A stretch of 15,333 nucleotides of DNA from Thermoplasmata archaeon (GCA_021847855.1 JAJZOT010000009.1:1-15333), one strand, 5' to 3'. Positions 1-6,531 are shown, numbered from the stretch's first letter. Program-made: numbers and translations. The notes: a model not told the origin generated them from the sequence alone.

Positions 1-350
1 CACAGAGACAGAAAGATCTGCTGAGGCTGGCTGGTGTCCCTTTAACCTCATATCAACAGGACTGAAATGCCATTCCGGGGAGTTGAGAAATTCGAGGATA
101 ACGATCTAAATTCATGCGGAAAGTAAGATATAACCTAAACGCAGACCAATTATTTCTGGGAACAATTATTTCTATAAAATTTCCTATTCGCTCTAAAGAT
201 ATAGAATATATCAGATATTTGAGTTAAATATTCTCAATATACGATGTTACGGCAGACCCCTAACGTTAAAAATAGCCGCTGCAGACCGCTATATATTAAT
301 GCTTTTATCTTAACTATGTCACTTAAGCATAAAAATCGAACAAGAAACTT
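1..350. other. Gene-poor left flank
   Basis: I recognise no gene here. A frame open from base 2 to the stop near base 112 on the + strand could be the last 36 or so codons of something starting before the window, but its translation resembles no family I know. From about 113 to 350 the DNA is AT-rich and stop-dense. Small structures are visible. An 11-base direct repeat (CAATTATTTCT) lies at 147-157 and 163-173. An imperfect inverted repeat lies at 215-223 and 233-240 (ATATTTGAG against CTCAATAT, one bulge). The motif GCAGACC occurs at 141, 252 and 281. TATA-like stretches near 289-298 and 325-333 could serve the next reading frame. Confidence 0.4.
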
Positions 351-836
351 ATGTCGCTTTTAATTACTTTTTTATTTTTCATGAGCGTCTTCTTCGTGGC
401 AACCGAAAGTGTTGGAATAATTGTGGATCATCATGGAACTGAGACAGTAAAAGTTCGTGCTGATGTTAATTACGCGAGGGACGGTATTGTATCATTTTCC
501 GATTTAAATCAAAGGCTACCCGGGTTTACAAGTGACATAACAAATTCACATTGGTCTGGTTATTTTGCTGTAACCAGTTATTCAGATCCACAGCCAGATT
601 TTGTAGCGGTTTGTGGTTCATGGATTGTACAATCAGTTTCATCCAGTCCTCAAGGTAACGCTGCTCAGTGGATAGGAATAGGTGGCTTTATACACACTGA
701 CATACTCTCCTCTGCCAAAACATCGGAGGTTCTAAGGTCTCCATCGTTCATGAAGTTGCCTCTCTGTGGATATCAGTGTTCCCCTTGCGTGCATCCCTGT
801 CTACACGCAATTGATCTATGCCATCGAGGTTCTTGA
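351..836 (+). pseudogene. Truncated G1 (eqolisin-like) peptidase, N-terminal fragment
   Basis: The 161-residue translation starts with a hydrophobic segment (about residues 3-17) that looks like a signal peptide or anchor. It then carries the block pattern of glutamic peptidases of MEROPS family G1: SHWSGY at 66-71, GSWIVQSV at 89-96 and AAQWIGIGG at 104-112. Such enzymes work in acid outside the cell. In the family, the WxGIxG block is followed by an L-I-Q-x-G type segment with the catalytic Gln; here the sequence reads TDILSSAKTSE and no Gln is present. The half with the catalytic Glu is missing. From about residue 126 the chain becomes Cys- and Pro-rich and unlike a folded domain, and an out-of-frame permease-like stretch begins. 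I infer a broken gene joined to foreign sequence. It could still be a real short secreted protein that kept only the N-terminal beta-sandwich part. Confidence 0.5.
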
Positions 837-1002
837 TCCTTTCAACGTTCTCACCATAATGCAGGTTGATCTCATTCCCAAAACAAAAGTTTCAATTCCA
901 GTACCACTGGGATTCAGCCTCATGGATTACCTTGTAATACTGGTTATGTGGTCTGTAATTCCTTCAGTGGTGGCTTTTCTTCTATGGAGAAGGACTGAAT
1001 GA
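754..1002 (+). pseudogene. Remnant of ABC-2 type permease C-terminus
   Basis: An open stretch in a different frame from the preceding peptidase fragment ends at TGA 1000-1002. Its translation contains LDPFNVLTIM, followed about 20 residues later by one membrane span (DYLVILVMWSVIPSVVAF) and a basic end, LLWRRTE. That order (a proline-containing loop, a last helix with a Trp, a short Arg-rich tail) is typical of the C-terminus of ABC-2 type transporter permeases. Just upstream, about 734-780 reads in a third frame as SKVSIVHEVASLWISV, which may be the preceding part of the same protein with a frameshift near 775-785. There is no start with a clear signal, and no ATPase partner is visible. I read it as a gene fragment; the family call rests on a short stretch and is tentative. 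Confidence 0.35.
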
Positions 1003-1051
1003 GTACCCTTTTCCAAATTGCAGAACCAGCAAGCACTTATGGAACAATGAA

Positions 1052-1082
1052 ACTTTGAAAGAAAAACCAGATGTTTCAAAGT
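1052..1082. repeat. Inverted repeat ACTTTGAAA / TTTCAAAGT
   Basis: Nine-base perfect arms (1052-1060 and 1074-1082) are separated by 13 bases. It sits in the 191-base gap between the permease remnant and operon 1, about 110 bases before the operon's first start codon, so it lies upstream of the TATA box rather than over it. It could be a regulator site or a hairpin ending upstream transcription; no T-tract follows the right arm. Confidence 0.4.
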
Positions 1083-1164
1083 AAGTATCTGTTTCATGAT
1101 GTCCTGGACTTTCAATTGCTTTTGCATAACCTGAGAAAATAATAAACCCCGAAACCTAAGTGAG

Positions 1165-1176
1165 CTATATATATTT
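1165..1176 (+). promoter_or_regulatory. TATA box of operon 1
   Basis: CTATATATATTT is centred about 24 bases before the ATG at 1194. In archaea transcription starts about 25 bases after the box, so the mRNA would begin at or within a few bases of the ATG. No Shine-Dalgarno sequence precedes this start, which fits a leaderless transcript. Confidence 0.7.
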
Positions 1177-1193
1177 CACGAATATAAAGGGTC

Positions 1194-1820
1194 ATGAGTA
1201 TTGGGGGTCAGGTGGACATTTCACATATTCTGGAACCTGAATCGTGTCTATTCATAAATCTGAACTTTCATGAGGACCTGTTCAGTAAATCATTCAGTAA
1301 AATGGAATTCATTATGGCAATGGACTATCTTGCACCAAAGATCCTTGATCTACATATGAAAACCATAAATGTGGATACAACACATGGAAAACAACCCGTC
1401 GCATCCAGGAGCAAGGAAAGAGAACGGTACGAATTAATTAAACTTGAAAGAAGGGAGAGGCTTATTCCGGTGATATCAGAAATGGACAGGCAGTTTATTG
1501 ATCGATTCTCTGGGGAATTTGCTATAAGGGAAAATGAAATAAGATCCAATTCAGAGGACATTATGCTGGACAGCAGAATTATCAGTGAAATAGAATCCCA
1601 TTCTCCGGAAACACTTATTTTTACTGGTTTCAAAACGGATTATGAGGTACTCGCAAGCTCCATTTCAGCTGAGCTTATGGGATATTACAGTGTTGTGGTT
1701 TCAGATGCAACTTCAACATATTCAGAACGTCTATTCTTTTCCTCGCTGGAATTAATGTCCCAGATTATTGAGGTAATGGATACCAGGGACTTGATGAAAA
1801 TATGGGGGTATGATCAGTGA
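1194..1820 (+). CDS. Isochorismatase-fold protein, likely catalytically inactive
   Basis: A 208-residue protein. Its C-terminal half carries the isochorismatase/nicotinamidase (cysteine hydrolase) fold signature: LIFTGFKTDYEVLAS at 141-155, then a Gly-Tyr pair (163-165) and VVVSDATSTYSE at 167-178. Active members use an Asp-Lys-Cys triad. Here the N-terminal strand reads LFINLNF (19-25) with Asn22 where the Asp is expected, and the position after T-D-x holds Glu151 instead of Cys. No obvious catalytic Lys precedes strand 141. The middle (about 65-105) is highly charged and looks helical or extended, unlike the usual loop. I therefore infer a pseudoenzyme with a binding or structural role. It is the first gene of a four-gene operon and its stop overlaps the next start (GTGA). 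Whether it takes part in isoprenoid synthesis is unknown. The fold call is good; the function is open. Confidence 0.65.
   Translation: MSIGGQVDISHILEPESCLFINLNFHEDLFSKSFSKMEFIMAMDYLAPKILDLHMKTINVDTTHGKQPVASRSKERERYELIKLERRERLIPVISEMDRQFIDRFSGEFAIRENEIRSNSEDIMLDSRIISEIESHSPETLIFTGFKTDYEVLASSISAELMGYYSVVVSDATSTYSERLFFSSLELMSQIIEVMDTRDLMKIWGYDQ
1804..1809 (+). promoter_or_regulatory. Shine-Dalgarno-like GGGGGT
   Basis: GGGGGTATGAT resembles the archaeal GGAGGTGAT consensus, and its G-tract ends eight bases before the GTG at 1817. It lies inside the end of the upstream gene and supports the GTG as the start of the kinase gene. Confidence 0.55.
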
Positions 1821-2434
1821 AGAAAAACCAGGTGATACTCATAGGAGGGATTCCAGGCGTTGGAAAAACAAGCATTTCCGGATATCTTGCATGGAAGCTT
1901 GGCATTGACATTGTTATGTCAGGAGATTACCTCAGGGAATTTCTAAGGCCTTTTTCAAGTGACCTCAACATGGGGATAATGGAAATGAGTGTTTATGATG
2001 CATGGCAGAAGTTTGGGGAAAGAACTCATGAAAACATAGTCAGAGGTTTCATGGAGCAGGGTAAAATAATGAACACCGGAACAAACAGGATTCTTAAGAG
2101 ATCAATCCAAAACGGAGAACCTCTCATCATCGAGACTCTTTATTTCCTCCCGTCCCAGATGGATTCTGACATAATTGGGAAGATTACTTCATTTTATATA
2201 CACATATCAGACAGGAACGTAAACGCAGAAAGGCTCATTGACCGTAAGCGCTTTACGCACTTCAACTCTCCTGGAGAGAGGCTGGCGGGGAAACTTGACG
2301 AATACAGGATGATGATGGAAAGATCCCTGGATGAGTGCAGGACATATGGAATCAGGGTTTTTGATAACCTGAATTATGAAGAGACACGTAAGCTTATACT
2401 TGAATACGTCATGAATCAGGAGGGGGAGATCTGA
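1817..2434 (+). CDS. P-loop kinase, probable mevalonate-3-phosphate 5-kinase (2-phosphoglycerate kinase family)
   Basis: A 205-residue protein starting at GTG, overlapping the upstream stop by three bases. Residues 6-19 (VILIGGIPGVGKTS) form a Walker A loop with Lys17 and Thr18. The following ISGYLAWKLGI and SGDYLREFLRP (about 35-45) match archaeal 2-phosphoglycerate kinase-type proteins. IIETLYF (about 104-110) looks like the acidic strand of the Walker B region, and the Arg/Lys-rich stretch DRKRFTHF (about 142-149) could be the lid or substrate-binding segment. In Thermoplasma acidophilum, as I recall, the mevalonate-3-phosphate 5-kinase belongs to this kinase type. The next gene, joined with no gap, encodes a GHMP decarboxylase fit to act on mevalonate 3,5-bisphosphate, which makes ATP-dependent phosphorylation of mevalonate 3-phosphate the best inference. 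2-Phosphoglycerate kinase activity for cyclic diphosphoglycerate synthesis is the alternative; sequence alone does not settle it. Confidence 0.65.
   Translation: MKKNQVILIGGIPGVGKTSISGYLAWKLGIDIVMSGDYLREFLRPFSSDLNMGIMEMSVYDAWQKFGERTHENIVRGFMEQGKIMNTGTNRILKRSIQNGEPLIIETLYFLPSQMDSDIIGKITSFYIHISDRNVNAERLIDRKRFTHFNSPGERLAGKLDEYRMMMERSLDECRTYGIRVFDNLNYEETRKLILEYVMNQEGEI
2419..2430 (+). promoter_or_regulatory. Strong Shine-Dalgarno AGGAGGGGGAGAT
   Basis: A purine tract containing GGAGGGGGAG precedes the ATG at 2435 at standard spacing, inside the last codons of the kinase gene. It is the clearest ribosome binding site in the window and fixes the decarboxylase start at the ATG directly abutting the upstream TGA. 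Confidence 0.65.
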
Positions 2435-3544
2435 ATGGCTGAATTCAGGGAAATGGGGGAGGAGATCAGGAAAAAACTCATTGACGGCGGAATCATGACT
2501 ATGCCGGAAGATCATGCTGTAAACCTGGAGGAGGGAAAGATCTCCTATGGTTTCGGTTATCCAATAACAGGACTTGAGAAATTCCTTGGTTATTTTGATA
2601 AACAGTTCAACATAGCATATTTTCCTTCAATATCATATCTTACAGATTTTTCAATTACGTATTCCGCATGCATGTACAGCAGGGAGACTGGCTCGGATAC
2701 TGTTGTACTGGACGGAAGATCTGACGATCTTTATAACAGGAGATCACTTAAGGCCATAAACTACCTGAAAGATCTCTACGGATTAAAGGGTTCCATGCAC
2801 TTCTATCTCAAAAGGGAACGAAGATACCACAATGCCAAGGGGCTTGGTGAATCCGCATCGGTGGCAGCCGCAGCATCAAGATCAGTGATTTCCAATATAT
2901 TCGGAAATGACGGTATAGAGGATTCGGCCTTTGTCAGCAGGTTTGCAAGACTGGTTTCCGGTTCCGGTACACGATCAGTGGCGGGATCAGTGTCAATGTG
3001 GCTGTCATATCCGTGGATCAGGGAATCGGAATCCTGTGCATTTCCAATTGGCCTGGATACAAAAAATATGTATTTCTCTGCATATACATTTCCAGCTGAC
3101 TTTCCCACTGAGAATGCCCATGAGATTGCCATTTCTTCTCCTGGATACAATGGATGGGCAAAGGAGAAGTTCCAGAGGATGCTGGAATACCTTGATTCTG
3201 GATTTTCACCTGCAGATCTTATGGAAAGATCACAGAAGGACATGTATGCAATGCATTCCCTTCTCATGTATTCCGGAAATATGGTTCTTAATTCTGATTC
3301 GCTGGCACTTATTGAAAACCTGAAAAGATTCAGGCAGAAGAATAACGGGAACATAGTATACACTGCAGACACCGGGCCTTCAATATCCATCATATCCGAT
3401 GACCAGGAACTACTCTCAGAATTCACGGAAGAGAATCCTGGATCACTTTCCGGGCGAATACCTGATCAGACCGGTGTCAGGATACCTGAATCGTTCAGGA
3501 GGGAAAGTGAAGAATATTTTTCCGGACTGACTGGAAATGAATAG
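2435..3544 (+). CDS. Bisphosphomevalonate decarboxylase (mevalonate diphosphate decarboxylase family)
   Basis: A 369-residue GHMP-superfamily protein. YPITGLEKFLGYFDKQFNI (42-60) aligns with the N-terminal block of mevalonate diphosphate decarboxylases. KGLGESASVAAAAS (135-148) is the Ser/Ala/Gly ATP loop, SGSGTRSVAGS (175-185) matches the G-S-x-C-R-S block, and YTADTGPSI (309-317) matches the F-D-A-G-P-N block. The decarboxylation triad is kept: Lys49, Arg180 and Asp312. The related Thermoplasma mevalonate 3-kinase, as I recall, has lost parts of this triad, so its presence favours a decarboxylase. With the kinase next to it, the likely reaction is mevalonate 3,5-bisphosphate to isopentenyl phosphate, CO2 and phosphate, needing no ATP because the 3-phosphate is already installed. 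The second Lys of the usual K-Y-W-G-K motif is Tyr53. Its stop overlaps the HNH gene by eight bases. Mevalonate 5-phosphate or 5-diphosphate as substrate is the alternative. Confidence 0.72.
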   Translation: MAEFREMGEEIRKKLIDGGIMTMPEDHAVNLEEGKISYGFGYPITGLEKFLGYFDKQFNIAYFPSISYLTDFSITYSACMYSRETGSDTVVLDGRSDDLYNRRSLKAINYLKDLYGLKGSMHFYLKRERRYHNAKGLGESASVAAAASRSVISNIFGNDGIEDSAFVSRFARLVSGSGTRSVAGSVSMWLSYPWIRESESCAFPIGLDTKNMYFSAYTFPADFPTENAHEIAISSPGYNGWAKEKFQRMLEYLDSGFSPADLMERSQKDMYAMHSLLMYSGNMVLNSDSLALIENLKRFRQKNNGNIVYTADTGPSISIISDDQELLSEFTEENPGSLSGRIPDQTGVRIPESFRRESEEYFSGLTGNE

Positions 3545-4268
3545 AGTTAAGCGATATCCATCGGAGAGCATCTTCAAGAACATTCCTGGTATTTCACCGG
3601 GTACAGTGAGGATAGTTTCCGACAGGTTCAAGATTGCAAAGGTTTCAGATTTTGATCCGGATGGAGACAGAACCGGGAAATCAATAACATGGGCCACAAT
3701 ATCCGGGGCTGTGCTCCTGAGGGATAACTACACCTGCAGGATTTGCGAAAAGAGCAGCTTCACATCCGTTGGATCTGCCACGGAATTTGAACAGGTACAT
3801 CTTGATGTACAGGTGCATCACATAATCCCAAGAAAAGATGGAGGCAGGGATAATTTCAAGAATCTCATCACCCTGTGCGAATCATGTCATCATAAAACTT
3901 TCAGGGGTGGTTACGGAGGAATTCCCGTGGAGAAGCAGCTAAACCTTTTTTCCTTCGAACAGGATCTGGTTCTCTGCCTACCCCGGGGATTTGTACCATC
4001 CCAGGATCATTTGAAGGTCAGTGGCTACATTCAGGACTATTCAATAGTTCACAACCAGCTGCGGGACAGGTGGGAACTGGCATACCTGCAGGGTTCAAAG
4101 CTCTCCGTGAATGCAATATCCATAAAGAAGAGCGTCTATCACAACCTCCTTGACGATCTTCAGCTTGTGAAGGAGATTAGCGATTATGTTACAATGCACG
4201 CTTCGATCAATGGAAAGAAAGGAAAGATCAGGGTTTTCATCACTGAAAGGGGAGAGCCGGTTCTTTAG
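3537..4268 (+). CDS. HNH endonuclease-domain protein
   Basis: A 243-residue protein. Residues about 11-40 (FKNIPGISPGTVRIV and on) look like a helix-hairpin-helix-type DNA-binding element. An HNH nuclease domain follows: RDNYTCRIC with Cys67 and Cys70, VHHIIPRKDGG with His94 and His95, FKNLITLC with Asn109, and C-x2-C at Cys114 and Cys117 followed by HH at 118-119. These give the zinc cysteines, the general-base His and the metal-binding Asn and His of active HNH enzymes, so it looks catalytically competent. The C-terminal 120 residues I do not recognise. It would cut or nick DNA, but no methylase, recombinase or intron features surround it. It is translationally coupled to the decarboxylase (ATG inside its last codons). 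Its stop TAG overlaps the stop of the opposing gene. Role: perhaps DNA repair or a stand-alone nuclease; unknown. Confidence 0.75.
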   Translation: MNRVKRYPSESIFKNIPGISPGTVRIVSDRFKIAKVSDFDPDGDRTGKSITWATISGAVLLRDNYTCRICEKSSFTSVGSATEFEQVHLDVQVHHIIPRKDGGRDNFKNLITLCESCHHKTFRGGYGGIPVEKQLNLFSFEQDLVLCLPRGFVPSQDHLKVSGYIQDYSIVHNQLRDRWELAYLQGSKLSVNAISIKKSVYHNLLDDLQLVKEISDYVTMHASINGKKGKIRVFITERGEPVL

Positions 4269-5398
4269 GTTATGAATGATTTTGAAATTGCATTTTTCAG
4301 GTCGGAGAGAAGATCATCCTCGCTCTCAAGACCTACTGAAAGTCGCATGATCCCGGGTTTTATACCGGCTCTATTTCTCTCATCCTCACTCAGTGTCCTG
4401 TGTGACATGGAGGGTGGATGTGTTATGGTTGTGCTCAGTCCACCAAGGGTGTTGGCAGGCAGGATAAGGGTAAGGCTGGACATGAATTTCTGGGGATCAA
4501 CTCTGGATAGGTCAAGTTCGAAAGAGACTATTGCAGGCTTCCAATCCAACATTTCACCATATCTCAGGAAGTCTGGATGGTTTTCCAGCATCGGATAATG
4601 AACCACTTTCACACCATCAATCCCTGCAATCTTTTCTGCAATTGAGAAAGCGGTGTTGCCTGCCTGCCTCATCCTCACAAACAGCGTCTTCATGCCACGG
4701 TTGACGAGGAAAGCGGTATTGGGATCCATTGATGGACCAAGCATTCTTCTGTTCTGGTCTATGAGAGTCATGAGGTCCTTTCTCCCACCGACATATCCTC
4801 CTATGACGTCGTTATGGCCAGACATGAATTTTGAAAGGCTGTGAAGAACCAGATCTGATCCCAGTGACAGGGGTTTCTGCAGTACCGGTGTTGCAAAAGT
4901 TGCGTCCGTTACAATTATGGTTTTTCCTCGTGGAAACGATGATCTTATCCTTTCAATATCCGTGACTCTCAGGGTTGGGTTGGTGATGCTTTCAATAAAG
5001 ATAAGATCCACATCATGATCCCTGAATTTCAATATGCTGTCTGTACCGGGATCGGCAACCAGGACATTGACCCCCCAGTTTTTCAGGAACTGGGTTATGA
5101 ATATATAGCTTCGAGCAAAAATATCCCTCTGTACCAGAACGGTTTTCCCCGGGGAGATCAGGGAAAGCAGGGTTGTGGTCACAGCACCCATACCCGAAGA
5201 AAAGCAGTTTCCTGCCTCGGATCCCTCCAGTTCATTGATCTTTTCACAGAGTGCCTCAACTGATGGATTGTTTTCCCTGCTGTACCTGAATTTCTCACCC
5301 TTCGGAAGCTGGAATGCCGAACTCTGGTATATTGGAAACACAAGGGATCCAGTTTCCCCTTCCACTTTATCCATCACTATTCTGGTCTGGTCATTCAA
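4265..5398 (-). CDS. Cystathionine gamma-synthase/lyase-family PLP enzyme
   Basis: A member of the Cys/Met metabolism PLP family (fold type I), 377 residues from the chosen TTG at 5398. The frame stays open to an ATG at 5455, but that start would overlap homoserine kinase by 65 bases. The TTG has GAGGGG seven bases upstream, overlaps the upstream stop by eight bases, and puts NDQTRIV at the N-terminus as in relatives. Motifs numbered from the TTG: FRYSRENNP (37-45), SSGMGAV (67-73, PLP phosphate), TDATFATP (164-171, Asp for the pyridine N), HSLSKF with Schiff-base Lys190, and RLSVGLES near the end (substrate carboxylate Arg). The PLP-stacking Tyr of the usual D-x-Y-G-G-T motif is Phe94 here (RDIFARS). 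Coupling to homoserine kinase suggests cystathionine synthesis from O-phosphohomoserine and cysteine, or direct sulfhydrylation. Cystathionine gamma-lyase is possible too. Confidence 0.8.
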   Translation of the reverse strand: MNDQTRIVMDKVEGETGSLVFPIYQSSAFQLPKGEKFRYSRENNPSVEALCEKINELEGSEAGNCFSSGMGAVTTTLLSLISPGKTVLVQRDIFARSYIFITQFLKNWGVNVLVADPGTDSILKFRDHDVDLIFIESITNPTLRVTDIERIRSSFPRGKTIIVTDATFATPVLQKPLSLGSDLVLHSLSKFMSGHNDVIGGYVGGRKDLMTLIDQNRRMLGPSMDPNTAFLVNRGMKTLFVRMRQAGNTAFSIAEKIAGIDGVKVVHYPMLENHPDFLRYGEMLDWKPAIVSFELDLSRVDPQKFMSSLTLILPANTLGGLSTTITHPPSMSHRTLSEDERNRAGIKPGIMRLSVGLESEDDLLSDLKNAISKSFIT

Positions 5399-6314
5399 TT
5401 TCCATCCCCTCACATGGTACTGAATATGTTTTCCTGTAAGACAGTCCTGTTCCATTCATTATATGACCTACGCTCTCTTCCACTCCGGCAAGGTTGGTCT
5501 CTTCATCATACATGATCAGAATGGTTGGTCCGGCTCCACTTACACAGACACCGACAGCGTTGTTTTTCAAGGCACTTTCCCTTATTGGTGTGTAGTAAGG
5601 AAACATTGATAATCGGGATGCTTCCACCAGACTGTCATTCATTCCCTTTCTGATAAGTTCCCTGTTCCCGGTTATGAATCCCGTAATCAGGGAGGAAAGA
5701 TTCCTTGAGTTCTCCACATGATCTTCCATTGGTAGAGTTTTTGGTACCAGTGACCTTGCAATCCTGGTCTTTCCAGGTATCTGCACATCAGGTATTATGG
5801 ATAACAGTCCAAGATCAGTACCTATGTTGATGTTTGCTGCATCGGGAGGGTTTAAGGAATTCACACATACCAGATTTCCATATATTGATGCAGCGACATT
5901 ATCCGGATGTGGGGATCCCGAAGCTGCGGACTCACCTTCCATTGCAAATTTAAGCAGTTCATTTCGGCTGATCCCCAGATCAAACAGTTCGTTTGCTGCT
6001 GTTACCGATGAAGCCGAGGAACAGCCTGAACCACCCAGTCCTGCACCTATGGGAACATGTTTTCTGATGTGTATTTTAACCGATTCCTTTATCCCGTAAT
6101 GGCGGAATAATTTCAAAAGGGAAAGACCTGCACTATTTTTTTCAACCTCCTCTGGAACTCCGTCTGCAATAATTTTTATGCTTCCATAAGGTGAATTGGG
6201 ATTTTTCTCCATCACAAGATCATCACGGAATGCATTGTGGGCAAGTGCCAGGATATCGTATCCCGGACCAAGATTTGCGGATGTTGAAAATGCCTTTACA
6301 GTAATCTTTTCCAT
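5391..6314 (-). CDS. thrB: Homoserine kinase
   Basis: A GHMP-family kinase of 307 residues, the usual length for ThrB. Motif 1, FSTSANLGPGYDILALA (9-25), is the homoserine kinase N-terminal signature. PIGAGLGGSGCSSAS (88-102) is the ATP phosphate loop, Glu129 and Asp138 sit in the substrate region EGESAASGSPHPDN, and VSGAGPTILIM near the C-terminus is motif 3. It phosphorylates homoserine with ATP to O-phosphohomoserine, the substrate of threonine synthase in the cytoplasm. It is first in a two-gene operon; the downstream PLP enzyme starts within its last codons. That pairing hints that O-phosphohomoserine also feeds methionine/cystathionine formation, as in plants. No threonine synthase lies in the window. 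The ATG start has a TATA-like region about 30-40 bases upstream. Confidence 0.9.
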   Translation of the reverse strand: MEKITVKAFSTSANLGPGYDILALAHNAFRDDLVMEKNPNSPYGSIKIIADGVPEEVEKNSAGLSLLKLFRHYGIKESVKIHIRKHVPIGAGLGGSGCSSASSVTAANELFDLGISRNELLKFAMEGESAASGSPHPDNVAASIYGNLVCVNSLNPPDAANINIGTDLGLLSIIPDVQIPGKTRIARSLVPKTLPMEDHVENSRNLSSLITGFITGNRELIRKGMNDSLVEASRLSMFPYYTPIRESALKNNAVGVCVSGAGPTILIMYDEETNLAGVEESVGHIMNGTGLSYRKTYSVPCEGMEIE

Positions 6315-6341
6315 TGCCTGCTTAGGGTGTCAGTTGTTAAG

Positions 6342-6359
6342 AATATTATTATATAAAAT
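6342..6359 (-). promoter_or_regulatory. TATA-like region of thrB operon
   Basis: On the minus strand this reads as an AT-only run containing TTTTATATAATAATATT, centred 31-41 bases before the thrB ATG at 6314. It would give a transcript with a leader of 5-15 bases. No convincing Shine-Dalgarno is seen before the ATG. Confidence 0.5.
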
Positions 6360-6384
6360 ATAACTGGTGGTAATAATATAGTGG

Positions 6385-6437
6385 ATGGTTTTAGGTATGA
6401 AACCATGAAATTTCTATTATCTGAACGAGAGAAATTT
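6385..6437. repeat. Two adjacent inverted repeats between divergent genes
   Basis: ATGGTTT (6385-6391) pairs with AAACCAT (6400-6406) across an 8-base loop. Directly after it AAATTTCT (6408-6415) pairs with AGAAATTT (6430-6437) across 14 bases. They sit in the 254-base space between the divergent thrB and toxin-antitoxin fusion genes, upstream of both TATA regions. They could be operator sites; this is positional inference only. Confidence 0.35.
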
Positions 6438-6531
6438 TCCTGAGGTGCAACACAACCAATGGACCTTCAGCAGAAGGAAAACCCCACAAAACTTCAGAAT
6501 AATAATTTATACCTGAATAGATTTTAAAATG

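Noticed and set aside
1..112. Possible 3' end of a + strand gene entering the window
   Set aside because: Only about 36 codons are open and the translation matches nothing I know; the second frame is also open for part of it, so I left it as a comment.
1194..1820. Active isochorismatase or nicotinamidase
   Set aside because: The expected Asp and Cys are replaced by Asn and Glu, so a hydrolase name would mislead.
2803..3426. Long minus-strand frame of about 200 codons inside the decarboxylase gene
   Set aside because: It lies wholly within a gene with clear GHMP motifs and shows low-complexity Ser-rich composition typical of an antisense shadow.
5399..5455. ATG at 5455 as start of the cystathionine gamma-synthase-like gene
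   Set aside because: It would overlap homoserine kinase by 65 bases and add a 19-residue tail without family similarity; the TTG at 5398 has a good upstream GAGGGG and fits the family N-terminus.
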